This document shows, one piece after another, positions 49,723-60,823 of a stretch of 64,000 nucleotides of DNA (its first letter is position 1; every line of letters starts with the position of its first letter). Under the pieces are notes generated by a model that saw nothing but the letters and a program-made list of their open reading frames with translations, did not search any database and was not told the DNA's origin. The DNA comes from Morchella semilibera (lineage: Eukaryota; Ascomycota; Pezizomycetes; Pezizales; Morchellaceae). The DNA lies in contig WBVU01000005.1 of the NCBI GenBank assembly GCA_009192285.1, positions 2,002,731 through 2,066,730 on the forward strand, written 5' to 3'. The position numbers were made by a program, and so were the translations under genes.

Positions 49723-51860
49723 ATGACCCTAACTGTAGATTGGTTTGATTTTGCTTCTGATTACGATTATAGTGCCAGTGATGGTACTGGAAACTCCTTT
49801 CTGCGTCGCAGATCCAATATCGACATCGATGCGATACACAATATTCCGCTCGATAGCGAGATGGCCCCGGCTCAGTTATACTCAACAGAGTCTGGAAGGC
49901 TATTTCACTCCGGGAAGATTGCAATCGTAACAGTTGGTTTGCCGGCCAGAGGAAAAAACGTGCGTTCTTCACTCTAATCTATCGAGGAATGGAAAATGGG
50001 CAAAGTGAAGGTTGACAATTGAAGTTAAATCCAGTCATGTTTCTGTGGCCCTTTCTAGATATCTACGGTGGTAAGTCCGACTGAGAGCTCGTGGACTTTG
50101 TGTATCTGTGCTTAAAGGCGTGCATTGCAGGTTGGGTGTGAAAACCCGTGCATTCCATCTTGGTGATTATCGTCGTGCGCACATGGGCCCAGGGACTGAT
50201 GTCCCACATGACTACTTTTTCATTGACGGTGAGGCTCCACATGCAGAATCCTTGATTATTTTCTCTATGCCTATTCGCTGGGGTATGCCGACTACGCAGG
50301 TCGCTACTATGTGTCGTCACTTTTTGATATCTGCACATACTCGACGCATTAGCACAATGACACCCTCTTTACCTCGTTTCAACTGCCGACAACGGATTTA
50401 GATTAATACCTCATTATACTAACAAATGTTTCTCTGTAGCGATGCCCTCTTCGGTCAAACTGCGGCAAACTATCCTCCAGAAGTGCAGACTTGACTTGTA
50501 CCATTTTTTGGACCATGAGATGGGCCAAGTGGCAATCTACGATGCAGTCAATCCTACATCTCTGGGGCGCAAGCAGCTCGCAAAAGAGTTCTTGAAACAT
50601 GATATCCAGGTAGGCGGGCTCCGCGATATAATTAGTATCACCCGCTATTCTATCCATATTGACAAGCCCTTATTTTGAAGACGATTTTTATAGAATCGTA
50701 CGTTGATGACCCCAAAATTATCGAGGAGAATGTTCGAAGTGTCAAAATATCCTCACCTGATGTTAGTATACCTTTCATCGCAAGAGTTAGACAGAGACAG
50801 AATGATACTTATCTACAATAGTACCAAGGTTGGGATCAAAAAGATGCTGTCAAAGACTATATAACTCGCATGAACGCGAAGATTCCCCATTTCGAAACGA
50901 TGGAGGAAAAGGAATTGAATTATATCAAGGTACGCAGCCTTAATCGGCCCCAAGTTGCCTGGAGATTAACGCCGAGTGATATTAGATGATCAATGCAGGG
51001 GAACGCATAATTGTCAACAACTGCCGTTTTGGATATCTTCCAAATAGGATTGTCTTTTACTTGATGAATCTGCACATCAAATCTCGCCAAACCTACTTTG
51101 CCAGGGCAGGAATTTCGTCACAGGATGACTCCTATAAAGCTGATGGCGATCTATGTGAAGAGGGCGTTGGGTATGCTAAGCGTCTTGGCGAGGCACTACT
51201 AGAAAATAGAAACAAAGAGAGAGAGGCGTTCATTGCCAATGGAGGAAGTCCCGAGGAGCTTAAACCACTCACAGTTTGGACTAGTACTAGGCGTAGGACC
51301 GTTGCCACTGCAACGTATTTGCAGGAAAGTGGATTCAAAGTCAAACAGCGACCGCAAATGAGTCAACTCAACCCCGGGGATGTTGAAAGCATGACAGAGA
51401 GGAAGATCCGGGCAAAATATCCTGATGAATGGGAGAGACATGAGGCTGATCCTTATCACCACAGATTTCCTAGGGGAGAGGTATGGTTTCATATTGATAT
51501 TGGGATACCTTCCATGATACTTACTATATGTCTTGTAGAGTTATCATGATCTTGCCGTTCGTATGGAGCCAATCATCCTTGAGCTTGAAAGGGAAAAGAA
51601 CGATCTCCTTATCATTGCTCACGAGAGTGTGTTGAGAGTTCTTTACGGATACTTGATGGCCTGCTCAACCTCTGACATCCCTTTTTTGAGATTCCCGAGA
51701 AATGAGATTGTTGAGGTGAGCGAGCCATGATACCCGAATATTTACAGGGTGGGAAACTGATTGCTGATATAATAAATAGATTATCCCTGAGAGTTATAAC
51801 AATAGATCTAAGAGGATCCCAGTCCCCCACACTAATCAAAAAGGGGTTTACGTTCCATAG
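49723..51860 (+). CDS. PFK26: 6-phosphofructo-2-kinase (Pfk26-like), apparent frameshift in P-loop
   Basis: Makes fructose-2,6-bisphosphate, the allosteric activator of glycolysis. Conserved blocks are PAQLYSTESGRLFHSGKIAI, TVGLPARGK (P-loop), HVSVALSRYLRWLGVKTRAF, QVAIYDAVNPT, IIEENVRSVKISSPDYQGW and MINAGERIIVNNCRFGYLPN. The C-terminal half is the histidine-phosphatase-like domain, but the RHGE motif of active fructose-2,6-bisphosphatases reads ARAGISSQD, so it is probably kinase-only, as in yeast Pfk26. Later introns (after FID, HDIQ, SSPD, NYIK, PRGE, EIVE) are in phase. The exception is the P-loop exon: it ends in phase 0 (donor at 49960) while the next exon (50035-50070) needs phase 2. 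Six A's at 49953-49958 give GKN; five would give the canonical GKT and restore frame. Confidence 0.88.
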
Positions 51861-54800
51861 GACTCTCAACTACTATTTCTGGGAAGCATGATCATATCTT
51901 TTCTGTGCCCAGTAAATCTTTGGGCTCTCCTGGTGAAAGTGGATAAACATAGGTGTTCTACTAAGTTTTGTGCTTTGGGCTATTGATGAGTTTGATGATT
52001 GGTGTAGGGGGAGTTCACGGCATTAATAATTTGTGGCATGGAGTTTCCCTCGAATTTACTAGACTAGATACTAGCGCAATAAAATAAAATATTCTTCGGG
52101 CCCGTTCGGTTGACGCTGAATTGGTTGCAATCATGCACTGAGTACACCTCTAGAGGTAATTATTTCATTGAGTCCAATCCATGGATTTTTGTGACTGAAT
52201 AGACCCTTAGCCTCTGATCTCGAGGGTGAGTTCGGTGAGTGTCTGCCGTTGGTGTTTTACTAACGCGAGATGATATCTGTACGACTTTCGGCTATCTTCC
52301 CCGACACCAATAAGGTGTGCATGTAGCTGTAGTTGGACGATAATCAACCACGCTTCACTGGTCATACAAAGACGATTCGGCTGTAACATTGTTACAGATC
52401 GGTGGATGAGACGGCTAGAATGTAGTTCATTGTTTCACCTCTTGATTGAATGAAACAATATTTACCTTCAGTAACACCGTTCTGTTAAACACCAAACAAA
52501 GTGAGGCACACCAGGCTACAACCAACTAGTAAGCAGATCTATAACCCTTAATTTCTACTTATTATAAACGAAATAATCACGAATGCACAGTTCCTACCAG
52601 CCAACCGTTCGGAGGAGGTAGTGGGATAGCTTCCCTGGGTTACTCACGGCTCCGTCGCATTACCTACAATGTACCAACGTTTTTGTCAAACATCGTTTAT
52701 CTACAGCATGTTGGTGACGGATGTATATAACACGACAGTACCCTCCTACCATTCACTCTGACCTCGAAAAGATATCTACGTACCCATCACTATGCTTGTG
52801 TCCCTATACGCAATGCCCTCGTGGACAAAATCGTTGATATATCTCGGGAAAGGTGCTTGCTGCACTCCGGGGGAGAGTGGGGGAGGGGAGAGGGAAGGAA
52901 GAAGGTGCTAGTGGTGGTGGGGCGTGTGCGGGAGCGGCTATGCGGTGTTGCATCCTCTATTAAAAACGCTTCATTAAGGCAAGATAGCAGAGGCGGCAGG
53001 GGCCCGCGGGGCATTTACCGGCCCACTGGGTTCTGGGCTGTACGTGAGACCCATCAAAACCAGGAGTCGATGCCACTTTATTGATGACGGCATCTACTAT
53101 TATGGGATCTTACTAATAATATTTTGATCTCTCTTTTTTTTTTTTACAAAGGAACCTATACTGAACTTTGTTTTCCCACGTTTTCCCCCTTTTTTAATTT
53201 AATATAGGAGGATCGAGTACAGGTTACAGGTAATACGGATGCACGAACGAAAGGGGCGTTAAGGTTCATCAGGCAGAAGTTTAAATAGAAGATGATGTTG
53301 CATACATAGTGCTCCAAAGTCTAACAGGTTATTATATTGACATAAACTGCTGTAGGTACATACAGGTTGTGGAGTGATTTGCGGGCAGAATTACTATGCA
53401 TTAAGATCTTTTGCCTCAGAGACATCACCATATGATCGTTATGCGTGACGGGTAAAGGGCACCTGAGCATATACGTTTTGTATAAGTACATGTAGATATA
53501 CGTGTAGACTCTGCCTAAGTGTAGAGGTCTATGGTGTAGTTTTACCACTTTTTTTTTTTACCGTATTTCCCCTGAAAAGCTGGGGATCTACAAACACTGC
53601 AGACTTTACTTTACATAATGTATGGGAGAAATAGGGCATCATCATAACGAGGGGGGTTCTTAATAGTCTAGTAATTCTATATTTGTAATTTGGTTAATTA
53701 AGGTGCCTTCAAGTCAGGCAACTTGGCAAGGGGTAAAAAACAAAAGAGTAATCGAGTCTCGAGTCAGTAGCCATTTCAACCGGATGTCTGTTTTATGAGC
53801 TCTCATATCGCTTTGGTAATATATCCCGGTCGCCCCAATTGGTGTGACACATAATGTGGCGCGGGTCTTGAGGTTTACATCTACTGGAAAGCACCAATCA
53901 AAGAGCTTGTTGGAGATACACGTCGTCCTTGGCCCAGAAGAATAAAATACCTTGTGGTTTGATTCGAGGCTAATTAGAGTGTTAAATAATCGACACTGCC
54001 ATACGTACCTATAAAATGAGTGCTCAGAATGAACCGCATGCGGGTCCCAAACCAGTCGAGCCAATCCGTCTCCTCACATTCTAATACTTCAAATACGTTG
54101 ACCAAGGAACTGCAAGACTCTATCAATCGAAATCAAGCAATTATGACTCCCTACATACGGGGGATCTTACGTGTTTGACGTGGGGTCTAGAGTACCATTC
54201 AGTGTAGCTTTCTTAATTAAGTGTATCACATCGAGCAGAAGGGTACGTACGCCAGAAGTATTGATTTATGTACTCCACTATGATCATTGGAGGTTTGTGT
54301 TTGAACCATTTCGATATCCTTCACCAGCTGGCAATCAATAAGTATGTCCGATGGTGATTAGAAGGATGCCGGATTAAAGACATGCGCCGGATCCCTAAAC
54401 TGACAGGTCACCAATAATAAATTCCATACCTATCTGACTGTGTGTAATCTGAATTACAGGCCCTCAGTGATTTACTTTAGTAATACTGTCTGTGGCCTTT
54501 CAAGACAGCTAGAAGTCATGAGGACCACTTTCTGATCAACAGTGCAGTAGTAGTGTTAACTGTGCCGCGCGTGGCTATGGAGGTGACGTATGTGTTCTTG
54601 TTAACGCGTGACAGTTCTTTTTGCCTGAACCAGATCTACATGTGAAATTTCGGTACTGGCGCCGGCTCTTTTTTGAGTGCCGAGTGATATGTGGTGAAGT
54701 GGTTTCGGCTGCCTGAACTTTGTGGCGGCAAACTTCAGCCGAACTTTCGTTTCACTAGAACAGAAACAATTGTATTCTCTCTCAACCGCCAAGAGAGTTT

Positions 54801-55841
54801 TAATATTTTGCGTATGCGTCCAAGGGAAAATTTTTAGGTAAATTGACGTCTATATGGAGTAAAGATATTTCTCGTGGCGAAAATAAGCCCGATAGTATCT
54901 TGAGAAGAATGTCTCAAACATCGAGCCAATAGGTTGCTACCTGTGCTGTGGAGGAGGAATTATGGTCTTCTGGGCCAGTCGGGTCTAACACCAGCCCAAC
55001 TAGTCGCTTGATCAGCCAGTCAGGAAAGAAGTCGCCTTTCCCCAAACCTAGCCCGTCTCGGCCTGTTATAGAGTGAGGATGAACGTTAAAAGCTCCGATA
55101 CGACTTCACGTTATTCTGATTCTGGCTTATATTAGTTATTCACAAATCCTTTCATAACGTTTTCGAACACAATTGGGTCTTCTTACAACCACAGTTAGGT
55201 GCTTCATGCAAGACTTGACGGATACAGGCTCAGTTGTGTTCGTAAGCGTCATGGAGTAGCGACCAGATTATCGTTGTAAATGGCAAGAGTAATGATCACC
55301 CCCAGTCCCCTACGGTATGTTCTTTTGCCACGGCATATTGACAAATTTGATAGCTAAGCAGTCCTATGCCCGGAATAAAACCATGACTTATAGATCATTC
55401 GGACCGAGTTTAGAGCCAATCTTTCAAGAAAGTCTCCAGTTTTAAAATCACTAGAAGTATGACTTTGATCTCGCTAAAGCCTGTCTCATCAGCCGAAGGG
55501 CTTGTGATTACTTTCTAGCTTCACTCTGCACCTATTACTCGTTCAATCGATTTTGGTTACAGTGAAATCCAGCCAATGATAGATTGCCTAAATAGACTTA
55601 AGAAGTCAGTCGAGGGATACCTAGTTGCTGGCAGCGGGTGTTACCGAACGGTGGACAACTCAAACTCGGGCCGAGGAAGGTAATTATCCTGGACAGGTAT
55701 GATAGCTCATGGCCATGCAAGCTTGATGGTTCGGCGGCGGCGGCTGTTGTTCAGATCGGCTCAAGGTTAAATGGGTATGTAAAGCGAAAGAAACTATTTG
55801 TTAGGCTCTTGATCCCGGAATGACATCCCGTTATCAGTGGT

Positions 55842-55861
55842 GATGCATACATGTATGCATC
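55842..55861. repeat. 20-bp perfect palindrome centred on TACATGTA
   Basis: GATGCATACATGTATGCATC is its own reverse complement and has the octamer TACATGTA at its centre. It lies in the gene desert. Confidence 0.95.
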
Positions 55862-56384
55862 GGGCTTTGACCATAAAATCTAAAACCTTCGCTTTCTTAG
55901 CAGCTTCACTCAGTGACTGTAATTAACAAGGGTTGCCCCCAATCGAGTGTTCTGTTTCTTACATAAAGCAGTATTTAGCTCCACCAGTGAGAACTTGTAT
56001 GATGAGCTGTAGTCTCAAACTCAGACGTAATGTAATTGAGACATATGAGTCGGCGGCGAGAAGATAGCCTTCCAATCAATAGTAGGAAATTAAGGTTCAT
56101 TACTGTTGACCCTTATCATACTACAGTTATTGGTGATAGGCGAGATAATATGAGTGGAGAGTCGAAGTAGCAGATGGGAGACCTTTGAAAGTATTAAGTG
56201 TAGGAGTATGTAAGCAAAGCTTATCCAAGCCCCAAGTAAAAAAAGGCCCTCAGCAGTGAAATCTATCTAATCGATCCCAACTACATGTCATTAGGGAAAA
56301 ATAAAGGTTTCACCGACTTCAGAATTCATTATAAATCAACGGCCTCGCCGCAAGACGATATATAAATAGCTACTTGTACTGCTC

Positions 56385-56549
56385 ATACAAACGGTTCCCC
56401 TGGCCACCCGGACACCCCACTCACTCGGACAGTTAACGTAAAAAAAAAAAAAAAAAGGGAAGATCAACAGTTTAAGTGGCTTCTCTACCAATCATCATTG
56501 ACTATCCGAGTGAGGGGGGTGCCCGGGTGGTCAGGGGAGTCGTCTATAC
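56385..56549. mobile_element. MITE-like inverted-repeat element 1 (165 bp)
   Basis: Two 49-bp arms (56385-56433 and 56501-56549) are inverted copies with about nine mismatches, of which all but one are transitions. The 67-bp centre includes a run of about 16 A. The arms contain TCCCCTG...CACCCGG...CTCACTCGGA. No transposase frame is present and no clear target-site duplication is visible, so it could be a non-autonomous DNA transposon remnant or a stand-alone hairpin. Confidence 0.6.
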
Positions 56550-56638
56550 GCAAACACCACTTTTGTAAAACATGACACGGCGGCGCTATACCATAACATC
56601 ACCAACTTATAATAGCGGTTATTAAACCGAGAAATGCT

Positions 56639-56822
56639 CTATCCCTTAGGAGGATAAAATGGTCAAATTCGCGACCTGGTCCGTGCTTCTGCTGAAACTG
56701 GCAACTTTCCTATTATCAAGAGCTGAGAAGCTGATTATGTTGTCAATTATCCCCCCGAACGGGTATGATATAATATTTTGGGTAAGTCGCGAATTTGACC
56801 ATTTTATCCTACCATGGGATAA
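56639..56822. mobile_element. MITE-like inverted-repeat element 2 (184 bp)
   Basis: A perfect 25-bp inverted repeat (56651-56675 and 56786-56810; AGGATAAAATGGTCAAATTC continuing GCGAC) is extended outward about 12 bp with mismatches (CTATCCCTTAGG versus TTATCCCATGGT). No transposase frame and no obvious target duplication are seen. It lies only about 90 bp from element 1, but the arm sequences differ. Confidence 0.6.
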
Positions 56823-58011
56823 CTCGGGGGGTGGGGTGGTTCATATATATATAGTCTCCACAACGTCGATGTTTTTACCGCCTTTATTACCCTGGTATAC
56901 AACTGGAGTATGATTTCATGGCTTTCTTTCTTATCAAAGGACAATGAATGGGAGAAACCACTGCCGGAACAATTTACTTTATAGCAACTGTGATAGTCGG
57001 ACTAGATTTCACCAAGTGGCATAAACGGCACACATGTTCCTAAATATGTCTAAAGGGCCAATTGGCCAAGGCCCGGTAGTTACTCTATACGGTGATACAG
57101 ATTGCGCGCCTTATAATCACCAGAAGCAAATTTCACTAGTTTTTATAAGCCGGTAAAACCCCATACTTTTTCAGCAACCAATCGAGTGCTTGAGCCAATA
57201 TTTAAGAGAGTTCTATTGACAGTATTTCTGCCGCTAATATCACAGTGCCGTGTAGGTACAAGCACGGTGGGGCAGTGTCTAAACAGAGAGCAAAGATATT
57301 TCCCTTAGCAAATACAACATCCGGTCATATGGACCTCAGGGTCTGTACTGTGAGTATATAAGTATTTCCGGGGCTTTGATCAATCACTAACTTATGTGTA
57401 TTGGGCCAGGCAGCTTAAGGCTATGAGCTTAACGAAGGCTCTTCGACTACATGCAACTTAACGAACATACTTACTATGGTCAATGATAACATAATGCTAC
57501 AACGAAGCCATAACACTCACTCTCTGAAGCCTATCCAACTATAGCAATAAGTTCTATATAGCAATTGAGATTCAATCACATACCATCACTCGAAGGTCAA
57601 TGATACGGATTACATATTTCCTACGAAACAAGGACATCGCTACCCACAACGATAAGAAATCTGGAATTTCTTGTAGATCAACCAATCTAGATCCTGGCAA
57701 GAATTCATATACCATTCACGCACATATAACGAAATAACAAATCAACAGAAAACGTTATTCCGTTGGGTTTCGAGGAAGAGGGAAAGCATCGTGTCAAACC
57801 GAGCCGATGATGGAAAAAACACATACAAAAAGGACATACATGTAATTTACATCCCTGCCCCAAAAATCACTCCTTTTACAGAGATTTCATCGGAAAAGAA
57901 AGGAATCAACAAGAGATAGAAGAGAAAGAAAGAAAAAGAAAGAACCAAACTCCAAAGAACGATATGTATTCCCCGCAGTTCGTCAGCGTCAGAATGCCCC
58001 ACTATTACTTT

Positions 58012-58641
58012 CTAACCTAACCCACCCCAGGCACCCCTGATCCTTCGCGCCAGCTGTATATCCTTTTGCATTATGGTGACCCTCTTGGCATGGATGGCAA
58101 GAAGGTTGGTGTCTTCAAACAGATGCACCAGGTACGCTTCGGCAGCTTCCTGAAGCGCTTGGATTGCGGTGCTTTGCCAGCGGAGGTAATCGGCTCCTCC
58201 ACCGCCGAGGCCCCCGAGATGGGCCGCGTTGGTGTAGTCTAGCGCAATTTCACGAACCTACCCCATATTCCTCTTTAGCAACCAGTTCGATCCAATTAAT
58301 ATTATGGGGAGTAAAAGACATACGAGGCGGGCAAACGGGAGCTTTCTCAACAGGAGCTCGGTGCTTTTCTGGTATTGTCGGATCTCACGTAGCGCCTTTG
58401 TTCCAGGGCGCCAGCGGCGGCCTGCACCTTTGGAGCCAGGGACAGGATCACCAGCACGGACTAGCATTTTTGTTTTAGTCAATTTATACTTCTCTTCTTT
58501 TCTTGGGGGGGGGGGGTGCTTACTTCCACCACGTCGGGCAGAGCGGGCCGATCCAGAATTAACGGTAGACTTGAAGGGCTTGGTGCGGACGGGAGTTTTG
58601 GCGATTGTCTTCCGCAATCTGGGAGCGGGCTTTGGCGGCAT
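58012..58641 (-). CDS. CSE4: Centromeric histone H3 variant CENP-A (CenH3/Cse4)
   Basis: Replaces H3 in centromeric nucleosomes and founds the kinetochore. A basic N-tail ([20 protein letters not shown]) precedes the fold: [75 protein letters not shown] and [17 protein letters not shown]. Trp in RWQ instead of canonical H3 Phe, and AWGGLG at the end, are CENP-A features. Exons: 58524-58641, 58324-58460 and 58012-58257, in phase, 166 aa. Loop 1 is enlarged: between VREIALD and RWQ there are 18 residues, Gly-rich, against about eight in human or yeast proteins. The first intron (58461-58523, 63 nt) is free of stops and a multiple of three, so retention would add 21 residues to the tail. Confidence 0.96.
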
Positions 58642-60006
58642 GATGGAGCGCGCGCGCAGGCAGGTATGTAGCTGAGGCTAGGTGGTGGTGGTAGGTGATG
58701 GTAGGCAATGGTGACTTTAGTTCCTATTTTTTTTTATTTATTTATTTATGGACCAGTGAAGTATTTTGACTCGGTGGGTGGGGGAGGGGTGAAGGGAAGG
58801 GAAGGGTGTAGACAGTCTGACTCTGGCTGGCTAGAATTGGAGGGTTGGAGATTGGAGGCCAACACGCTTGTTCAAAGGGGAGAGGTTGGGGGGGGGGAAG
58901 GCGTTGTTGTGTTGCGTTGGGCGTGTTGCCGCCAAGGAATCATACGCGTTGATAGACACGGTGGTTAAGTAAATTCTCGGAAATGGCTTTAGGAGGAGGA
59001 CTGATGGATTTCTTATTGCTCTAAACATAGGAAACATAGGAACGTTGTTATAAGAGTCTACCTGTCTACACGCAGTAATTGATACTGATGGTATTCAAGT
59101 GGAATTGTTATAAGAACGATAACACAACAACAACAAGGGATATTGGAGGTGAAACTGGCCAGACAATGACTGGTGCGTACCTACAAGTATGTACAGACTC
59201 TAAATGTCTTAACCCTACACAATTAAAGAGGGGAAGTAGCCCTCAATCAAACTAAACCTCACATCCCACTACATGTACATGTAGTGGGCTGTATTTTAGA
59301 CAATATGTACAAAAATATCTCGTATTTGAACTAATATGGGGGTTTGGTCCATTCCATGCATATGGTTTCTTATAGAATTACAGTCTCGGAAATGGGGGTA
59401 AAAATGTAATCATGGGGCTACGGTATTCAGTCAAGGATACCGGTTTAAACCAGCATCGTAAGTAGAATACCCTATCGATACAGAATTACTGGTCGATTTC
59501 TGCCCATTTCCGGTACTGTACTTATAGGTACATACATGTACCTACCTGTACTCTTCATGGGTTCTCTATCGATTAGCAGACTTATTTCTTATTTCTGTGC
59601 CTTTTCTATACATAGACGTCATTCAGCATTCCATGCAGGACCCTGCCCAGAGCTTACCTAACGCTTTCCTCGTGTCTTGCCATGCAACCAACTTTCCCCT
59701 TTCAGCCGCCATGGGTGGACAAACCAGACCGAAAGGCCAAATGTCATTATGCGACTCTACATCATCGCAGCACTCCTTCACGACCTTTACTAACTACATG
59801 TAACCCCCACAAACTTCCATCTACCAAAACTTTTTTTTCTGTACCTCACGAAGACCAATCGCCGCACCAAGACATACATACATCCTCTTCTAATACCTCA
59901 TAGCGTTGTTAAGACCGCAGGCGCTCGAACCATAGCTAGCTGCGATAGTTACCTAGCTTGACACATTCCCGTACCTTGCGGCGATCTCGCTCGCCCCTCC
60001 CCCGCC
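58642..60006. promoter_or_regulatory. Divergent intergenic region CENP-A/DER1
   Basis: About 1.4 kb between divergent start codons. It contains G-rich stretches (58780-58900), a 24-bp palindrome (59265-59288) and four TACATGTA octamers (two overlapping at 59270 and 59276, then 59533 and 59795). Confidence 0.45.
59265..59288. repeat. 24-bp perfect palindrome with two overlapping TACATGTA
   Basis: CCCAC, then a TACATGTACATGTA core, then GTGGG: a perfect 24-bp palindrome in the CENP-A/DER1 intergenic region. It could be a hairpin or a dimeric binding site. Confidence 0.95.
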
Positions 60007-60823
60007 ATGGCTGAGCTGAATATGCTTGAACAGTGGTACTATGAGGTACCCCCCGTAACGCGCGTATGGACAACCGCCGCTGTTATCACATCAATACTTG
60101 TCCAATGTCAAATTGTCACCCCATATCAATTGTTCTATAGCTCTGTTAGCGTTTGGGGGAAAAGCCAGGTTAGTCTTCTTGTCTTCTACTCTGCCATTCT
60201 TCTAATGTGTGGGCGTTTCAATTCAGTATTGGCGATTAATAACAACATTTCTCTACTTCGGTCCCTTGAGTCTCGACTTTATGTTCCATATATTCTTCAT
60301 GTCCCGCTACTCGCGCAACCTTGAGGAATCATCCTTTCGCGGACAGACTGGGGAATTTGCGTGGCTAATACTGTACTCTTCTGTCTCCCTATTGGTACGT
60401 ATAATTTTCTGCCTCAATTCACAATATAAGGTTTCAGCCTTTTGCCATGCCTAATTTCCTTCTGCTAGTGTGACTGACATGCGCTATTCTACGCAGATTC
60501 TCTCCCCAATAGCCTCCATGCCATTTCTAGGCTCCCCGCTATCCTTTAGCTTAGTCTATATTTGGGCCCGTCGCAACCCTTCCGTGCGACTATCCTTTCT
60601 GGGGCTGTTCGTATTCACAGCGCCATACCTTCCCTGGGTACTACTCGGCTTCTCATTGCTACTCCACAACACACTCCCGAAAGACGACCTGTTGGGAATT
60701 GTGGTTGGCCACATATACTACTTCTTCGAGGACATCTACCCTAGGATCAGAAACGGTCATAGGCCATTGAGGAGTCCAGAAGTCTGGAGGAGATTGTTTA
60801 GCACGCGGGGTGTGGTAGCTTAG
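60007..60823 (+). CDS. DER1: Derlin/Der1 ERAD membrane protein
   Basis: Rhomboid pseudoprotease of the ER membrane that helps move misfolded luminal proteins out for proteasomal degradation. Family pattern: MLEQWYYEVPPVTRVWTTAA at the N-terminus, QYWRLITTFLYFG (the derlin WR motif), MSRYSRNLEESSFRGQTGEF, SFSLVYIWARRNPSVRLSF, PYLPWVLLGFSLLL and DLLGIVVGHIYYFFEDIYP (the conserved GxxxGHxYYF). Several hydrophobic segments are visible, and there is no Ser-His catalytic pair. Three exons in phase (60007-60168, 60227-60394, 60497-60823) give 218 aa, within the derlin range. The ATG is the first in frame. Confidence 0.95.

Larger units (their letters stand above)
51861..58011. other. Six-kilobase gene desert between PFK26 and CENP-A
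   Basis: No recognisable gene in about 6.1 kb. The DNA is AT-richer and less repetitive than the other gaps and has few homopolymers. It contains two inverted-repeat elements (listed separately), a 20-bp palindrome (55842-55861), several TACATGTA octamers and scattered TATATA sequences. Short frames such as 53714-54064 (minus) lack conserved features. Confidence 0.55.

Noticed and set aside
52092-52620. GGGCCCGTTCGGTT sequence resembling ends of some DNA transposons, with a partial match near 52600
   Set aside because: The inverted match is only partial, no duplication flanks it, and there is no transposase frame; too weak to call an element.
53714-54064. 116-codon minus-strand frame in the gene desert
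   Set aside because: No domain, no splice context and no neighbouring exon; composition consistent with chance.
51861-58011. Idea that this is a centromere because it adjoins the CENP-A gene
   Set aside because: The location of the CENP-A gene says nothing about centromere position, and 6 kb of moderately AT-rich DNA is not diagnostic.
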